From assembly GCA_017432325.1 (NCBI GenBank), contig JAFRJJ010000013.1:1-64000 (forward strand): 64,000 nt of DNA, written 5' to 3'. The notes beneath the pieces were generated by a model. The model saw only the letters and a program-made list of their open reading frames with translations. It searched no databases and had not been told where the DNA came from. Positions 25,279-35,173 of the stretch are shown piece after piece; the first letter of the stretch is position 1, and every line of letters begins with the position of its first letter. Origin of the DNA: Solobacterium sp. (lineage in GTDB: Bacteria; Bacillota_I; Bacilli_A; Erysipelotrichales; Erysipelotrichaceae). The position numbers and the translations under genes are program-made.

Positions 25279-26475
25279 TCAGTCTGTAAATACGTATTTG
25301 TCCAGTCTGTCAAATGCTTCCTTGACTCTCGACAAAGGAAGTGCAAGATTCATACGAATACCGTACGGTTCGAAGAAACTGCGTCCGTCCTGCCACATAA
25401 CGCCGACAGAAGCACCCTTCTTCTGAAGCTCGTCGATCGTAATGTTGTGTTCTTTGCACCACTGCTCACAGTTCAGGAACAGCATATATGTTCCTTCCGG
25501 CTTTGCCAGTGTTACACCGGGATAATTCTTCAGGATATGGTCATATGCAAAATCGACGTTGCCTGCCAGAACTTCTCTCAGCTCATCCAGCCATACCCTG
25601 CCTTCTGCGCTGTAGCCGCCGATCAGGGCATGCATGGACATGACATTCATGGAATTATAGTGGCTCAGGGAAGCTTCCTTTCTCATACGGTCATTGATCC
25701 ATTTGTTGTATACGATATGGTAGCTTCCGATCAGACCGGCAAGGTTGAATGTTTTGCTGGGTGCATACATCGCAACAGTATGCATCTTCGCATATTCATT
25801 GATGCTTTGTGTCGGGATATGTTTATGGTCGCCAAGGATCAGATCTGACCAGATCTCATCTGAAATAACGAATACCTGGTACTTTTCGTAAAGTTCCATA
25901 GCCTTTTCGATTTCCCATTTTTCCCACACTCTTCCGACCGGATTGTATGGTGAGCAGAAGATCGCCGTATGAATGTTCTGTTCTGCCAGCTTCTTCTCCA
26001 TATCCTCAAAATCCATTCTCCATACGCCGTTTTCATCGCGGTGAAGAGGACTCAGTACCATATCATATCCGTTGTTTTCCAGGGTTCCCCTGAATCCGAC
26101 ATAGGTAGGTGAATGCAGAAGAACTTTGTCTCCTCTTGAGCAGAATACTCTGAGTGCTGTCGCCACACCGCCAAGCACACCGTTCTCATAGCCGATGTTT
26201 TCTGGCTTGAGACCTTCAACACCGTTCCTGTCTTTATGCCAGTCGATGATCGCCTGGTAGTATTCATCAGACGGACGGAAATAACCGAATGCAGGATGCT
26301 GCGCGCGCTTGATCATTTCTTCCTGGATCGTCGGAACAGTCGCAAAATTCATGTCTGCGACCCACATCGGGATCTGGTCAAAGCCTTCTTTTGTATACTG
26401 CCCGTTGGGCGGGAAATCCACAGCGATGGCATCTTTGCCATGTCTGTCGATAATTGATGTGAAATCGTATTTCAT
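25279..26475 (-). CDS. PLP-dependent C-S lyase/aminotransferase (MalY/PatB type)
   Basis: A 398-residue fold-type I PLP enzyme. It has the MalY/PatB start 'IPMWVADMNFATVPTIQE', the substrate loop 'CSPYNPVGRVW', 'VISDEIWSDL' with the PLP Asp, and the Schiff-base Lys in 'APSKTFNLAG'. 'EPYGIRMNLALP' carries the carboxylate-binding Arg. Members cleave cystathionine or cysteine to pyruvate, ammonia and a thiol. The next gene is ridA, whose product removes the enamine/imine intermediates such enzymes release, which fits well. It is the last gene of a four-gene amino-acid operon. Confidence 0.88.
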   Translation of the reverse strand: MKYDFTSIIDRHGKDAIAVDFPPNGQYTKEGFDQIPMWVADMNFATVPTIQEEMIKRAQHPAFGYFRPSDEYYQAIIDWHKDRNGVEGLKPENIGYENGVLGGVATALRVFCSRGDKVLLHSPTYVGFRGTLENNGYDMVLSPLHRDENGVWRMDFEDMEKKLAEQNIHTAIFCSPYNPVGRVWEKWEIEKAMELYEKYQVFVISDEIWSDLILGDHKHIPTQSINEYAKMHTVAMYAPSKTFNLAGLIGSYHIVYNKWINDRMRKEASLSHYNSMNVMSMHALIGGYSAEGRVWLDELREVLAGNVDFAYDHILKNYPGVTLAKPEGTYMLFLNCEQWCKEHNITIDELQKKGASVGVMWQDGRSFFEPYGIRMNLALPLSRVKEAFDRLDKYVFTD

Positions 26476-26480
26476 ACGCC

Positions 26481-26858
26481 TTATTCTCCTCTGTTCTCCG
26501 CGATCACTTCTATCTCACACAAGCCGTTCTTCGGAAGCTGTTTAACTGCTACACAGCTGCGTGCCGGTTTTGAAACAAAGTACTTTTCATATACTTTATT
26601 GAATGCCGCAAAATCAGCCATGTCCGCAATGAAGCATGTAGTTTTCACAACATCCTCAAATCCCAGTCCTGCTGCATCCAGCAGTGCTTTTACGTTCAGG
26701 CATGCCTGTTCTGTCTGGGCTTCGATGCCTTCCGGCATTTCTCCTGTTGCAGGATCGATCGCGATCTGTCCGGAGAAAAATGTCAGTCCGTTTGTTTTGA
26801 AACCCTGTGAATAAGGTCCGATCGCTGCAGGTGCTTTTTCAGTGTGTATCAGTTTCAT
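26481..26858 (-). CDS. ridA: RidA family enamine/imine deaminase
   Basis: A 125-residue protein of the YjgF/YER057c/UK114 family. Typical features are 'IGPYSQGFKTNGLTFFSGQI', the active Arg in 'KPARSCVAVKQLP' and the terminal 'CEIEVIA'. It hydrolyses reactive 2-aminoacrylate formed by PLP lyases. It is five bases upstream of the MalY-like gene and has AGGGAGG as ribosome site, so the two are made together. Confidence 0.92.
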   Translation of the reverse strand: MKLIHTEKAPAAIGPYSQGFKTNGLTFFSGQIAIDPATGEMPEGIEAQTEQACLNVKALLDAAGLGFEDVVKTTCFIADMADFAAFNKVYEKYFVSKPARSCVAVKQLPKNGLCEIEVIAENRGE

Positions 26859-26869
26859 ATACTCCTCCC

Positions 26870-27853
26870 TTATAATGTCTCTTTCATGACACGGATCGCG
26901 TTTTTCCAGAAGATCATTTCGATCTCGTCCGATGTAAATCCATGGCGCTTCAATGCATCTTCGATCAGTCCGAACCGGTCGCTGGAACCGACTTCCAGGT
27001 CTCCTCTGATTCCGTCAAGATCAGAACCGAGTGCGATCACATCAATACCTGCCACATCAGCCATGTGACGTGCATGCACTGCCATCAGTTCAGCAGTGGA
27101 ATCCGTTCTTGTGATGTCGCTGTTCAGGAATGCCGGCGCAAAATTGATGCCGGTAATACCGCCGCAGTCTGCAAGTTTTCTGAGCTGATCATCCGACAGA
27201 TTGCGCTGATGCGGGGACAGATCTCTGCAGTTGGAGTGTGTTGCCACAAACGGCTTTTTGCAGATATCCGCTACATCCCAGAATCCGCCTTCGCTGAGAT
27301 GGGAAACATCCACCAGAATACCCAGTTCCTGCATATAGCGGACAGCGTCCTTTCCGAACTCTGTCAGTCCTTCGTTCATGACAGCAAAATCTTTGGAATT
27401 CGGCGAACCGAAACAGTTGCGGAAATTCCAGGTCAATGAGATCGCCCTGACACCAAGATCATCGTGATAGTGCTTCAGTTTCTCAAGACTTCTATTGACA
27501 CTTCTGCCGTCTTCGATCGTAAATATGGCAGACATTTTTCCGGCCGCGTCGTTTCTCAGAATATCATCGGCATTATATGCCATTTCAATGATGTCATTAT
27601 GTTCGGCAACATTTCTGACAAGTGCGTCATGCAGGGTATTGATATAAACATCATCATCCAGCGGCTCTGCTCCGAAGTGTTCATATGTGCTTGGCTGCGG
27701 AAGGAACGCCGCGAAGAACTGTGCCATCTGACCGCCCTTCCGCATTCTTTTCAGATCGACCATCGTATGAGGAGACTCATACAGATTCATGTTCTCTCTG
27801 TCCTTGAACAGAAGGACCATGAGCGTATCGCAATGCATATCGATATATTTCAT
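26870..27853 (-). CDS. Membrane dipeptidase family protein (M19)
   Basis: A 327-residue zinc dipeptidase of the renal dipeptidase family. Metal ligands are visible in 'DMHCDT' at the N-terminus (H-x-D), Glu in 'IFTIEDG', His in 'VDVSHLSE' and His in 'VATHSNCR', with 'LGSDLDGI' near the C-terminus. No signal peptide is seen, so the enzyme is probably cytoplasmic. It splits dipeptides, often with D-residues, feeding amino acids to the rest of the operon. Position between proC and ridA supports a role in amino-acid or peptide turnover. Confidence 0.9.
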   Translation of the reverse strand: MKYIDMHCDTLMVLLFKDRENMNLYESPHTMVDLKRMRKGGQMAQFFAAFLPQPSTYEHFGAEPLDDDVYINTLHDALVRNVAEHNDIIEMAYNADDILRNDAAGKMSAIFTIEDGRSVNRSLEKLKHYHDDLGVRAISLTWNFRNCFGSPNSKDFAVMNEGLTEFGKDAVRYMQELGILVDVSHLSEGGFWDVADICKKPFVATHSNCRDLSPHQRNLSDDQLRKLADCGGITGINFAPAFLNSDITRTDSTAELMAVHARHMADVAGIDVIALGSDLDGIRGDLEVGSSDRFGLIEDALKRHGFTSDEIEMIFWKNAIRVMKETL

Positions 27854-27883
27854 CGTCTTCTTCTCCTATCACTGCACGGATCG

Positions 27884-28687
27884 TTATTTTCCGAGTTTTT
27901 TGTCCTTTTCGATCACAGCATCCACCGCATCGATGATCATTCCCTTGAAGCTGTTATGCTCCAGAACAGTGACACCCTCGATCGTCGTGCCTCCGGGAGA
28001 ACATACCTTATCCCTCAGAGCATCCGGATGTTCACTGCTTTTCATCAGCGTTGTACCGCTCCCCCGGATCGCTGCTGCAGCGATCTGATAAGCTGTTGCG
28101 CGCGGTATCCCTGCCTTAACGGCTGCCATTGCAAGCGCATCAGCATACATAAAGGTAAATGCAGGTGAAGCTCCGGCGATCGCGGAAAATACCGGAAAAT
28201 GGTGCTCATCGATCCGGACCGTCGTTCTGACAGACGCAAATATGCGTTCTGCTGTTTCTATATCATTTTCAACCGCTTCAGCGCCTCCGCAGATCCCGAC
28301 GATCGCATCATGATATGCGGCGTTCAGGTTCGGCATTGCCCTGACGATACGCACACAGTTCTCTTTCAGCTCGTTTTCAAAGTACTCAGTCTGCAGCCCT
28401 GCGGCGATCGATATGATCAGGCAGCCCTCAATATCAAGCGGCTTCAGTTCATCCAGGACTGACTGCATGTACTGCGGCTTCACCGCAAGGATAATGACAT
28501 CGGAATGTCCGGCAAGATCAGCAACCGAGTCACACAGACTGACGCCTGCTTCCTCATACAGCTGTTCTGCTTTTACAGGATCTACATCATACCCGTAAAC
28601 TTCGTCGTCGGAAAAACTGTCGCCGGAAAGAATTCCTTTAACAATGGCCCCGCCCATATTGCCGAGACCGATAAAACCATAGCGCAT
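27884..28687 (-). CDS. proC: Pyrroline-5-carboxylate reductase
   Basis: A 267-residue protein of standard ProC length. The NAD(P) site is 'GFIGLGNMGGAIVKG', and the C-terminal family signature spans 'IAGASPAFTFMYADAL' to 'LRDKVCSPGGTTIEG'. It makes proline from pyrroline-5-carboxylate. It is first in the operon with a dipeptidase, RidA and a C-S lyase. Confidence 0.92.
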   Translation of the reverse strand: MRYGFIGLGNMGGAIVKGILSGDSFSDDEVYGYDVDPVKAEQLYEEAGVSLCDSVADLAGHSDVIILAVKPQYMQSVLDELKPLDIEGCLIISIAAGLQTEYFENELKENCVRIVRAMPNLNAAYHDAIVGICGGAEAVENDIETAERIFASVRTTVRIDEHHFPVFSAIAGASPAFTFMYADALAMAAVKAGIPRATAYQIAAAAIRGSGTTLMKSSEHPDALRDKVCSPGGTTIEGVTVLEHNSFKGMIIDAVDAVIEKDKKLGK

Positions 28688-28762
28688 ACCATACCTCCGC
28701 TGTAATGCTGTATGTTCCGGAAGTGTGTCTTTCCGGATCGAATGATATCTGCAGTGTTAATG

Positions 28763-29704
28763 TCAGCGTTTATCTTTGTCTACCCGTTTCAGCAGCAGTA
28801 CCGCAATGACTGCAAATATGACTGCCATGATGATCATGTACTTCCATGACTGAAGCAGGTTTGCCTTATCGTACAGATATGCAGGATCCTGGTTATAAGA
28901 ACCGGATTCCAGGAGGAAATCATTCAGTCTGCCTTCTTGGATGATAGTATCTGTGAAGATCTTGATCGGCTGATGTCCTTCAATGGTCATACTGCGGAAC
29001 TTCCAGATCTCGTTCCACAGTGATACCATCGGCTGACCATTGTAATTTGCCAGTGTGCATAACGCGGCCAGGCCCCATCTTGCAATCGTGAAACCGGTCA
29101 GCTTTTTGGCCGCCCCTTCCAGAAAGATCAGACCGCCTGAGAAGATCAGCTGGAAGATCAGCATGAACGGCATCAGCGTCATGGCAGCTGTTGTGTTTTT
29201 GACATAACAAGAGATCGCCAGCGATGCCATATCCGCGGCATAGGTGATCAGGAACAATGACAGCGTGAAATCAATATAGAAATTGTTTGTGATAATTCCT
29301 TCTTTCGGGAAACTCATATTCGCGATCGAGCAGATGAACATCAGTATGCCTGTCTGCATCAGGCACAGAAGCATCTGATAGATCATGTGCGCGCCAATAT
29401 AAGAAGTAATATGCATGCCTGCACGGTGTTCACGTTTGACGATAGCTCGTTCACGGCACACTACCTGGATGGAATTGAAGAAACCGTTCCAGATACAGAC
29501 ACATACAAGAGCGAAGCATCCGCTCAGCGTACCTTCCTGTGTTTTGAAGATATTGTTGCCTACAGCAAAGGTTACGACACCGGCAATGACTGCGGCCATC
29601 GGCAGCATCTTCCAGTCATTCTGGTAAATAAACATACGGAAGAGTTTTCCGAGGTAAATGCCTGTCTGGGCGATTCTGCCTCTGTAATGCTTAACGCTGT
29701 TCAT
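28763..29704 (-). CDS. ABC-2 type permease of an ABCG-like exporter
   Basis: The ATG at 29704 lies inside the end of the ATPase gene and has GGAGG nine bases upstream, giving 313 residues. Six hydrophobic segments follow the ABC-2 pattern ('MLPMAAVIAGVVTFAVG', 'LVCVCIWNGFFNSIQVVCRER', 'LTLMPFMLIFQLIFSGGLIF' type, and a last one at the C-terminus). The 'CRERAIVKREHRAGM' loop is typical of ABCG-family membrane domains ('ERxVFxRE'). It pairs with the ATPase encoded upstream. The cargo is unknown. Confidence 0.8.
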   Translation of the reverse strand: MNSVKHYRGRIAQTGIYLGKLFRMFIYQNDWKMLPMAAVIAGVVTFAVGNNIFKTQEGTLSGCFALVCVCIWNGFFNSIQVVCRERAIVKREHRAGMHITSYIGAHMIYQMLLCLMQTGILMFICSIANMSFPKEGIITNNFYIDFTLSLFLITYAADMASLAISCYVKNTTAAMTLMPFMLIFQLIFSGGLIFLEGAAKKLTGFTIARWGLAALCTLANYNGQPMVSLWNEIWKFRSMTIEGHQPIKIFTDTIIQEGRLNDFLLESGSYNQDPAYLYDKANLLQSWKYMIIMAVIFAVIAVLLLKRVDKDKR

Positions 29705-31076
29705 CAGGCAGTTCCTCCTTTTCTTCATTTCCGGAATGTTCATTGACATATTCCGCATATTTGGCAATAAATTCGTCTGCGCGTCCTTCGCCGCCTTCAT
29801 CCTTTCGGTTGATCGCCATGATGATATTTTCCATAGAATCTTTTCCGAAGAATTTCAGCGCTTCATCCGGTCTTCCGTAGAAAGCCAGACGGCCGACTCT
29901 TCCCGAGTCACGCGCAAGTACGATCACCTTATCAAACATATTGATGACACGGTCCGGTGTATGCGTGATCGCAATGACGATACGCCCGGTATGCGCGATC
30001 TTCTGCAGTGTTTCAAACAGTTCTCTTGCAATAACACCATCCAGACCGGAATCAGGCTCATCAAGAATAAACAGTTCAGGACGGCAGATCAGTTCTGTTC
30101 CGATCGAAATTCGTTTCTTCATGCCTCCTGATTTCTTCGATACAAGTCCCGACTTACCGGAAACAAGACCCAGCGTATCAAGCACTTCATCGATCGCGTC
30201 TGTTCTGTCTTTCCTTTTCATGGAGGTCGGAAGCCTGAGCTTTGCGGCATCATTCAATGTATTCAGGACCGTGTCATTGTATCTCAGCAGGTCCTGCTGC
30301 GGTACAAACCCGATCTTGTATTTCATCAGTTCATACTGTTCATAGACATTCTGACCATTCAGATATATTTCCGCATTCGCCTTTTCATAACCGGTGATTG
30401 CGTTGACCAGTGTCGTTTTTCCCGAACCGGAACCGCCGAGCAGAAGCACCAGCGAATTGTTGGGGATCGTAAAGTAGATATCCTTCAGCAGATAGCGCTT
30501 CTTGTTGAAGTCACGAACAGTCCTTTCCTTCAGCATGACCGTCAGACCGCCATCCTGAATATGGCTCATGTAATTCCTGATCGTTCCGATCATTGCCGGA
30601 TCGGTACCTGCCTTCAGGTCTTCATTCAGACGGATGCCGAGATTAACAGGCTGGAATTTCGGATTGAATCCAAAGATCAGTGCTGCAATCCAGTTAAACG
30701 GGACCCACAAAAACATCCAGCGCCAGCTTTTTCCAAATGTAAAGCAGACACCTGTATAGATCCTGAACATAAATGCAAACTGAATCAGGACAACAACGAT
30801 CACCGCCAGACCGATAATGCCGGTAGACATCGATTCATGCGGCACGAATTCACCTGCGATCCACAGCAAACAATAACAAATCTCAAGAAACAGGACTACA
30901 ATGCCTGCGTTATCGCACTCAACGACATCACCGAGCTTAAAGTACCTGCCTCCCGGCAGCAATGCCCACCATCCTTTGGCACCGCATTTTTCCAGGACCT
31001 TCCATAAACCGATCGTAAACAGGGCAATTGCAGCATAATGGTATATATCCACTATATTCAGGAACAATTCAGACAT
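29691..31076 (-). CDS. ABCG-like ATPase with an N-terminal membrane domain
   Basis: In this 461-residue protein residues 1-140 carry about four hydrophobic segments of the kind found in DUF5684 or signal-peptidase-associated membrane proteins ('GWWALLPGGRYFKLGDV' is characteristic). Residues 185-430 are an ABC ATPase: Walker A 'LGGSGSGKTT', signature 'KKSGGMKKRISIG', Walker B 'LFILDEPDSGLDG' and the switch 'AITHTPD'. The signature and D-loop resemble ABCG/White ATPases, although these usually carry the membrane part at the C-terminus. The C-terminal 30 residues are acidic. It overlaps the permease start by 14 bases. Function as an exporter is probable, cargo unknown. Confidence 0.8.
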   Translation of the reverse strand: MSELFLNIVDIYHYAAIALFTIGLWKVLEKCGAKGWWALLPGGRYFKLGDVVECDNAGIVVLFLEICYCLLWIAGEFVPHESMSTGIIGLAVIVVVLIQFAFMFRIYTGVCFTFGKSWRWMFLWVPFNWIAALIFGFNPKFQPVNLGIRLNEDLKAGTDPAMIGTIRNYMSHIQDGGLTVMLKERTVRDFNKKRYLLKDIYFTIPNNSLVLLLGGSGSGKTTLVNAITGYEKANAEIYLNGQNVYEQYELMKYKIGFVPQQDLLRYNDTVLNTLNDAAKLRLPTSMKRKDRTDAIDEVLDTLGLVSGKSGLVSKKSGGMKKRISIGTELICRPELFILDEPDSGLDGVIARELFETLQKIAHTGRIVIAITHTPDRVINMFDKVIVLARDSGRVGRLAFYGRPDEALKFFGKDSMENIIMAINRKDEGGEGRADEFIAKYAEYVNEHSGNEEKEELPDEQR

Positions 31077-31255
31077 AATTTATTCTCCAATTGAATCAAG
31101 CACACAAAAAGTGCCTGCCGTAAGATTTCTGCTTTAATGATACCGCTTTTTTAGTTTTCATGATATCCGGAATAATGATCTGGTCCTGCTAATTTTGGTT
31201 TTCCCGGATTTCTGTTACAAATCATTCAGGTTCATCCGGCACATGTACAGCAATG

Positions 31256-31292
31256 AAAAAGACCGGAAGAGATCTTACTCTCAACCGGTCTT
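31256..31292 (-). terminator. Terminator of rpoC
   Basis: On the minus strand AAGACCGG and CCGGTCTT form a perfect stem (with an inner GAGA/TCTC pair) followed by five T, 38 bases past the rpoC stop. The remaining part of the 31077-31329 gap holds only the GGAG ribosome site of the ABC gene and no clear promoter. Confidence 0.85.
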
Positions 31293-31329
31293 ATCAGATT
31301 TTGTTCAAAGAGAACAGTACTGTGTCTGC

Positions 31330-34300
31330 TTATTCAGCAGTTTCCTCTTCGTCAATGCGAACTTCTTTATCCGCATCGGAACGGATCACTTCATCCGGAA
31401 GTCTTGTTTCCGTAGCTTCCAGAAGTTCTTCCGCCTTTCTGCGGCGCTCTGCCTTCATCCATTCAGCCTTGGCAACAATGCGGTCAGTTGTTTCACGCTT
31501 GTATTCAGGGCGTCCTGTTCCGGCAGGGATCAGCTTACCGATGATGACATTTTCCTTCAGTCCGCTGAGTGAGTCGACCTTGCCCTTTACCGCAGCATCT
31601 GTCAGGACACGTGTTGTTTCCTGGAATGATGCAGCAGACAGGAAGGAGTCTGTTTCAACGGCAGACTTGGAAATACCAAGCAGGATCGGTCCGTACTGGA
31701 TCGGAGCTTTGTCTTCATCCAGCAGTGCTGCGTTGCGTTCGTTGACAGCATTGATGCTGAGTGTCTGGCCAAGTGACAGTCCGGAGTCTCCTCCGTCTGT
31801 AACAACGACCTTCTTCAGCATCTGCTTGATCATGACTTCCAGGTGCTTGTCGGAAATGTCGATGGACTGTGTAGCGTATACCTTCTTGACTTCCTTCAGA
31901 ATATACTCTTCAACAGCACGGACACCGGCAACTTCCAGCAGTTCCTTCGGAGCGATCTGGCCTTCTGTCAGTGTGTCACCTGCTTCAACAAGTGAGCCGA
32001 CTCTCAGGTCTGAGGATACAGCCTGTGTCAGGTCGCACTTATGTTCAATGGATTCCTGATCATTGGATACAGTAACGATCATACCCTGATGATTTTCCTG
32101 TTCACGGATATCAGTGATCTCACCGGAGATCTTCGCAACAACTGCAACTCTCTTCGGAGTACGGGCTTCAAACAGTTCTTCAACACGGGGAAGACCCTGT
32201 GTGATATCACCGCTCTGGTTAGCAACGCCGCCGGTATGGAAGTTACGCATGGTCAGCTGGGTACCGGGTTCACCGATAGCCTGGGCAGCCATGACACCAA
32301 TCGCTTCGCCTGTTTCAACAGGATTGCCTGTAGCCATGTTGCGGCCATAGCACTTGCAGCAGATTCCGTGTGCTGATTCACATGTGAATACGTTGCGGAT
32401 GTATACCTGTTTGACACCTGCATCAACGATCTTCTTTGCAAGTTCGCTGGTCAGATATGTGTCAGCTTCGACAATGACTTCACCGCTGTTGGGATCGACC
32501 ACTGCTTCAGCAGTATAGCGTCCGTCAATACGATCAAACAGACGTTCGATCATGGAGTTGTTCTTCGGATCAACAATATCTTCTACCAGATATCCCTTAT
32601 CTGTTCCGCAGTCTTCCTCGTTGACGATCACTTCCTGAGCAACGTCAACCAGACGTCTTGTCAGATAACCTGACTCGGCAGTCTTCAGAGCAGTATCGGT
32701 CAGACCTTTACGTACACCGTGGGTGGAAATAAAGAACTCTGATACGGTCATGCCTTCACGGAAGCATGAATAGATCGGGACTTCGATGATACCGGGCTGA
32801 TATTCTTTACGTGATTTGGACTGTGTAGGACGAGCCATCAGACCACGCATACCGGCAAGCTGTGTGAAGTGGTTCTTGTTGCCGCGGGCACCGGATACAG
32901 CCATCATGTTGATCGGGTTCATACGGGGCAGAGATGCCATCAGTGTATCACCGACGTTGTTCTTGACACGGTCCCACAGAGAGGAGAACGCACGTTCCCA
33001 TTCCTGCGGTGTCAGCATGCCTCTGTCACGCAGTGCATTCAGCTGATCGGACTTCTGACGTCCTTCACCAACGATCTCATCCTTATGAGGTGCGACAGAA
33101 ATGTCACTGAGGGCAACTGTCATACCTGCTGTTGTGGAATAGAGATATCCCATATCCTTGAGGGAGTCCAGAATATCACTTGTACCGTTGATGTTGTACT
33201 TATCGAATACTGCAGCGATCAGGTTTCCGAGGTCCTTCTTCTTGAATTCGGAAGTGACCTTACGGCTCTGGATCTCCTTGCGGATATCTGTTCCCATCGG
33301 AACAAAGTCATCGTTCGGAGTAACCTTCAGATTGCTTTCCGTTGCTTCATTGATATAAGGGAAGTCAGCGGGCAGTACGTTATTGAAGATGATCTTACCG
33401 ACAGATGTCAGCAGATAGCATTCATTCTGATAACTGTTGAAGCATGTCTTCTTCAATGTCTTTGCGGGCAGCGCGATCCTTGTATGAAGATGTACTGCAC
33501 CGGTCTGATATGCCATCAGGATCTCATTGACATCTTTGTAGATATGTCCTTCGTTATCACCGTATCTTCTCCACTTCGCAGCCTCATTCGGCAGGCCCAG
33601 CTTTTCGAGTGCGTCTGCTTTCGCATAGAACTCTTCAGCTGTTTCTTCCATGTTCAGATAGAAGTTGCCAAGAACAAGGTCCTGTCCGGGAGTAACGATC
33701 GGTTTACCATCCTTCGGACCCAGAATGTTGTTGGCACCGAGCATCAAGACTTCCGTCTCGGCTCTTGCCATTTCACTCAGAGGCAGATGGACAGCCATCT
33801 GGTCACCGTCGAAGTCGGCGTTGAATGCCGGACATACGAGCGGATGGACACGGATTGCATGTCCTTCAACCAGTTTCGGGAAGAAGGACTGGATTCCAAG
33901 TCTGTGCAGTGTAGGTGCACGGTTCAGGAATACTGGATGGCCGTTGATGACCTGTTCAACAACGTCCCATACACGCGGTTCCTGTCTGTCGATCAGCTTT
34001 TCAGCTGTCTTGGGATTGCTGGCGATTTGCTGGTTGACCAGTTCATTGATAACAAACGGTTTGTACAGCTGAATAGCCATTTCTCTCGGCAGACCGCACT
34101 GATTCATCTTCAGTGTAGGTCCGATCGCGATAACGGAACGGCCGGAGAAGTCTACACGCTTACCGAGCAGGTTCTGACGGAAACGTCCCTGCTTACCCTT
34201 CAGTGAGTGAGACAGTGACTTCAGCGCACGTCCGCCCGCACCGGTAATCGGCTTGGAACGGCGTCCGTTGTCGATCAGAGCGTCGACAGCTTCCTGCAGC

Positions 34301-35160
34301 ATTCTCTTTTCGTTCTGAACGATGATCGCGGGAGTTCCGAGTTCAAGCAGTTTCTTCAGACGGTTGTTGCGGGTAATGACACGACGATACAGATCGTTCA
34401 GGTCACTTGTCGCAAATCTTCCGCCGTCCAGCTGCAGCATCGGTCTGAGATCCGGCGGAATGACCGGCAGTACCGTCAGAACCATCCATTCAGGACGGTT
34501 TTCACTGGTACGGAAAGCATCGACAGTTTCAAGACGCTTGATCAGCTTCTTGCGCTTGTCTCCGTTTGCCTTTTCCAGTTCCTTCAGGATCCCGGTGTAT
34601 TCTTTTTCCAGATCGCACTGTTCAAGCAGTGTTCTGATCGCTTCCGCACCGGTCGCAGCACTGAAGCTGCCCGGTCCGTAAATAGCCGTATTCTCACGGA
34701 ATTCACGTTCGGAAAGGATCTGCTTGTAGCTCAGCTTTGTATCGCCCGGATCAGTTACGATCCAGCTTACAAAGTAAACTACTTCTTCCAGCTGTTTGGG
34801 CGGCACATTCAGAAGTAAGCTCATGCGGGAAGGAATTCCCCTGAGGTACCAGATATGCGCAACCGGAGCAGCCAGTTCAATATGTCCCATACGCTCACGG
34901 CGGACGCTGGATTTTGTGATCTCAACGCCGCAGCGATCGCATACAACGCCCTGATAACGGATCTTCTTGTATTTTCCGCAGGCACATTCCCAGTCCTTCT
35001 GGGGACCGAAGATACGCTCGCAGAACAGACCGTCACGTTCAGGCTTCTGGGAACGGTAGTTGATGGTTTCGGGTTTCTTTACTTCACCGTAGGACCATTC
35101 ACGAATTCTTTCAGGAGAGGCGAGTCCGACTTTAATCGCGTCAAAGTTATTGATATTCAT
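31330..35160 (-). CDS. rpoC: DNA-directed RNA polymerase subunit beta'
   Basis: At 1276 residues this is somewhat longer than B. subtilis RpoC. It has the N-terminal zinc site ('CACGKYK' and 'CDRCG'), the catalytic '[12 protein letters not shown]', the bridge-helix region ('[20 protein letters not shown]') and the second zinc site ('[15 protein letters not shown]'). It forms the catalytic core with RpoB, alpha and omega. It follows rpoB by 13 bases with an AAGGAGG-type site, as in other bacteria. The acidic C-terminal tail is typical of Bacillota. Confidence 0.98.
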   Translation of the reverse strand: MNINNFDAIKVGLASPERIREWSYGEVKKPETINYRSQKPERDGLFCERIFGPQKDWECACGKYKKIRYQGVVCDRCGVEITKSSVRRERMGHIELAAPVAHIWYLRGIPSRMSLLLNVPPKQLEEVVYFVSWIVTDPGDTKLSYKQILSEREFRENTAIYGPGSFSAATGAEAIRTLLEQCDLEKEYTGILKELEKANGDKRKKLIKRLETVDAFRTSENRPEWMVLTVLPVIPPDLRPMLQLDGGRFATSDLNDLYRRVITRNNRLKKLLELGTPAIIVQNEKRMLQEAVDALIDNGRRSKPITGAGGRALKSLSHSLKGKQGRFRQNLLGKRVDFSGRSVIAIGPTLKMNQCGLPREMAIQLYKPFVINELVNQQIASNPKTAEKLIDRQEPRVWDVVEQVINGHPVFLNRAPTLHRLGIQSFFPKLVEGHAIRVHPLVCPAFNADFDGDQMAVHLPLSEMARAETEVLMLGANNILGPKDGKPIVTPGQDLVLGNFYLNMEETAEEFYAKADALEKLGLPNEAAKWRRYGDNEGHIYKDVNEILMAYQTGAVHLHTRIALPAKTLKKTCFNSYQNECYLLTSVGKIIFNNVLPADFPYINEATESNLKVTPNDDFVPMGTDIRKEIQSRKVTSEFKKKDLGNLIAAVFDKYNINGTSDILDSLKDMGYLYSTTAGMTVALSDISVAPHKDEIVGEGRQKSDQLNALRDRGMLTPQEWERAFSSLWDRVKNNVGDTLMASLPRMNPINMMAVSGARGNKNHFTQLAGMRGLMARPTQSKSRKEYQPGIIEVPIYSCFREGMTVSEFFISTHGVRKGLTDTALKTAESGYLTRRLVDVAQEVIVNEEDCGTDKGYLVEDIVDPKNNSMIERLFDRIDGRYTAEAVVDPNSGEVIVEADTYLTSELAKKIVDAGVKQVYIRNVFTCESAHGICCKCYGRNMATGNPVETGEAIGVMAAQAIGEPGTQLTMRNFHTGGVANQSGDITQGLPRVEELFEARTPKRVAVVAKISGEITDIREQENHQGMIVTVSNDQESIEHKCDLTQAVSSDLRVGSLVEAGDTLTEGQIAPKELLEVAGVRAVEEYILKEVKKVYATQSIDISDKHLEVMIKQMLKKVVVTDGGDSGLSLGQTLSINAVNERNAALLDEDKAPIQYGPILLGISKSAVETDSFLSAASFQETTRVLTDAAVKGKVDSLSGLKENVIIGKLIPAGTGRPEYKRETTDRIVAKAEWMKAERRRKAEELLEATETRLPDEVIRSDADKEVRIDEEETAE

Positions 35161-35173
35161 CGCTTATACCTCC

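Noticed and set aside
28700-28740. TCCGGAA/TTCCGGA hairpin between proC and the ABC permease gene
   Set aside because: Only 7 bp and without a T tract in either direction, so not listed as a terminator.
32869-34206. Plus-strand open frame of 445 codons opposite rpoC
   Set aside because: It lies wholly antisense to the conserved RpoC coding sequence, shows no family resemblance and has no ribosome site; it is a shadow of codon bias.
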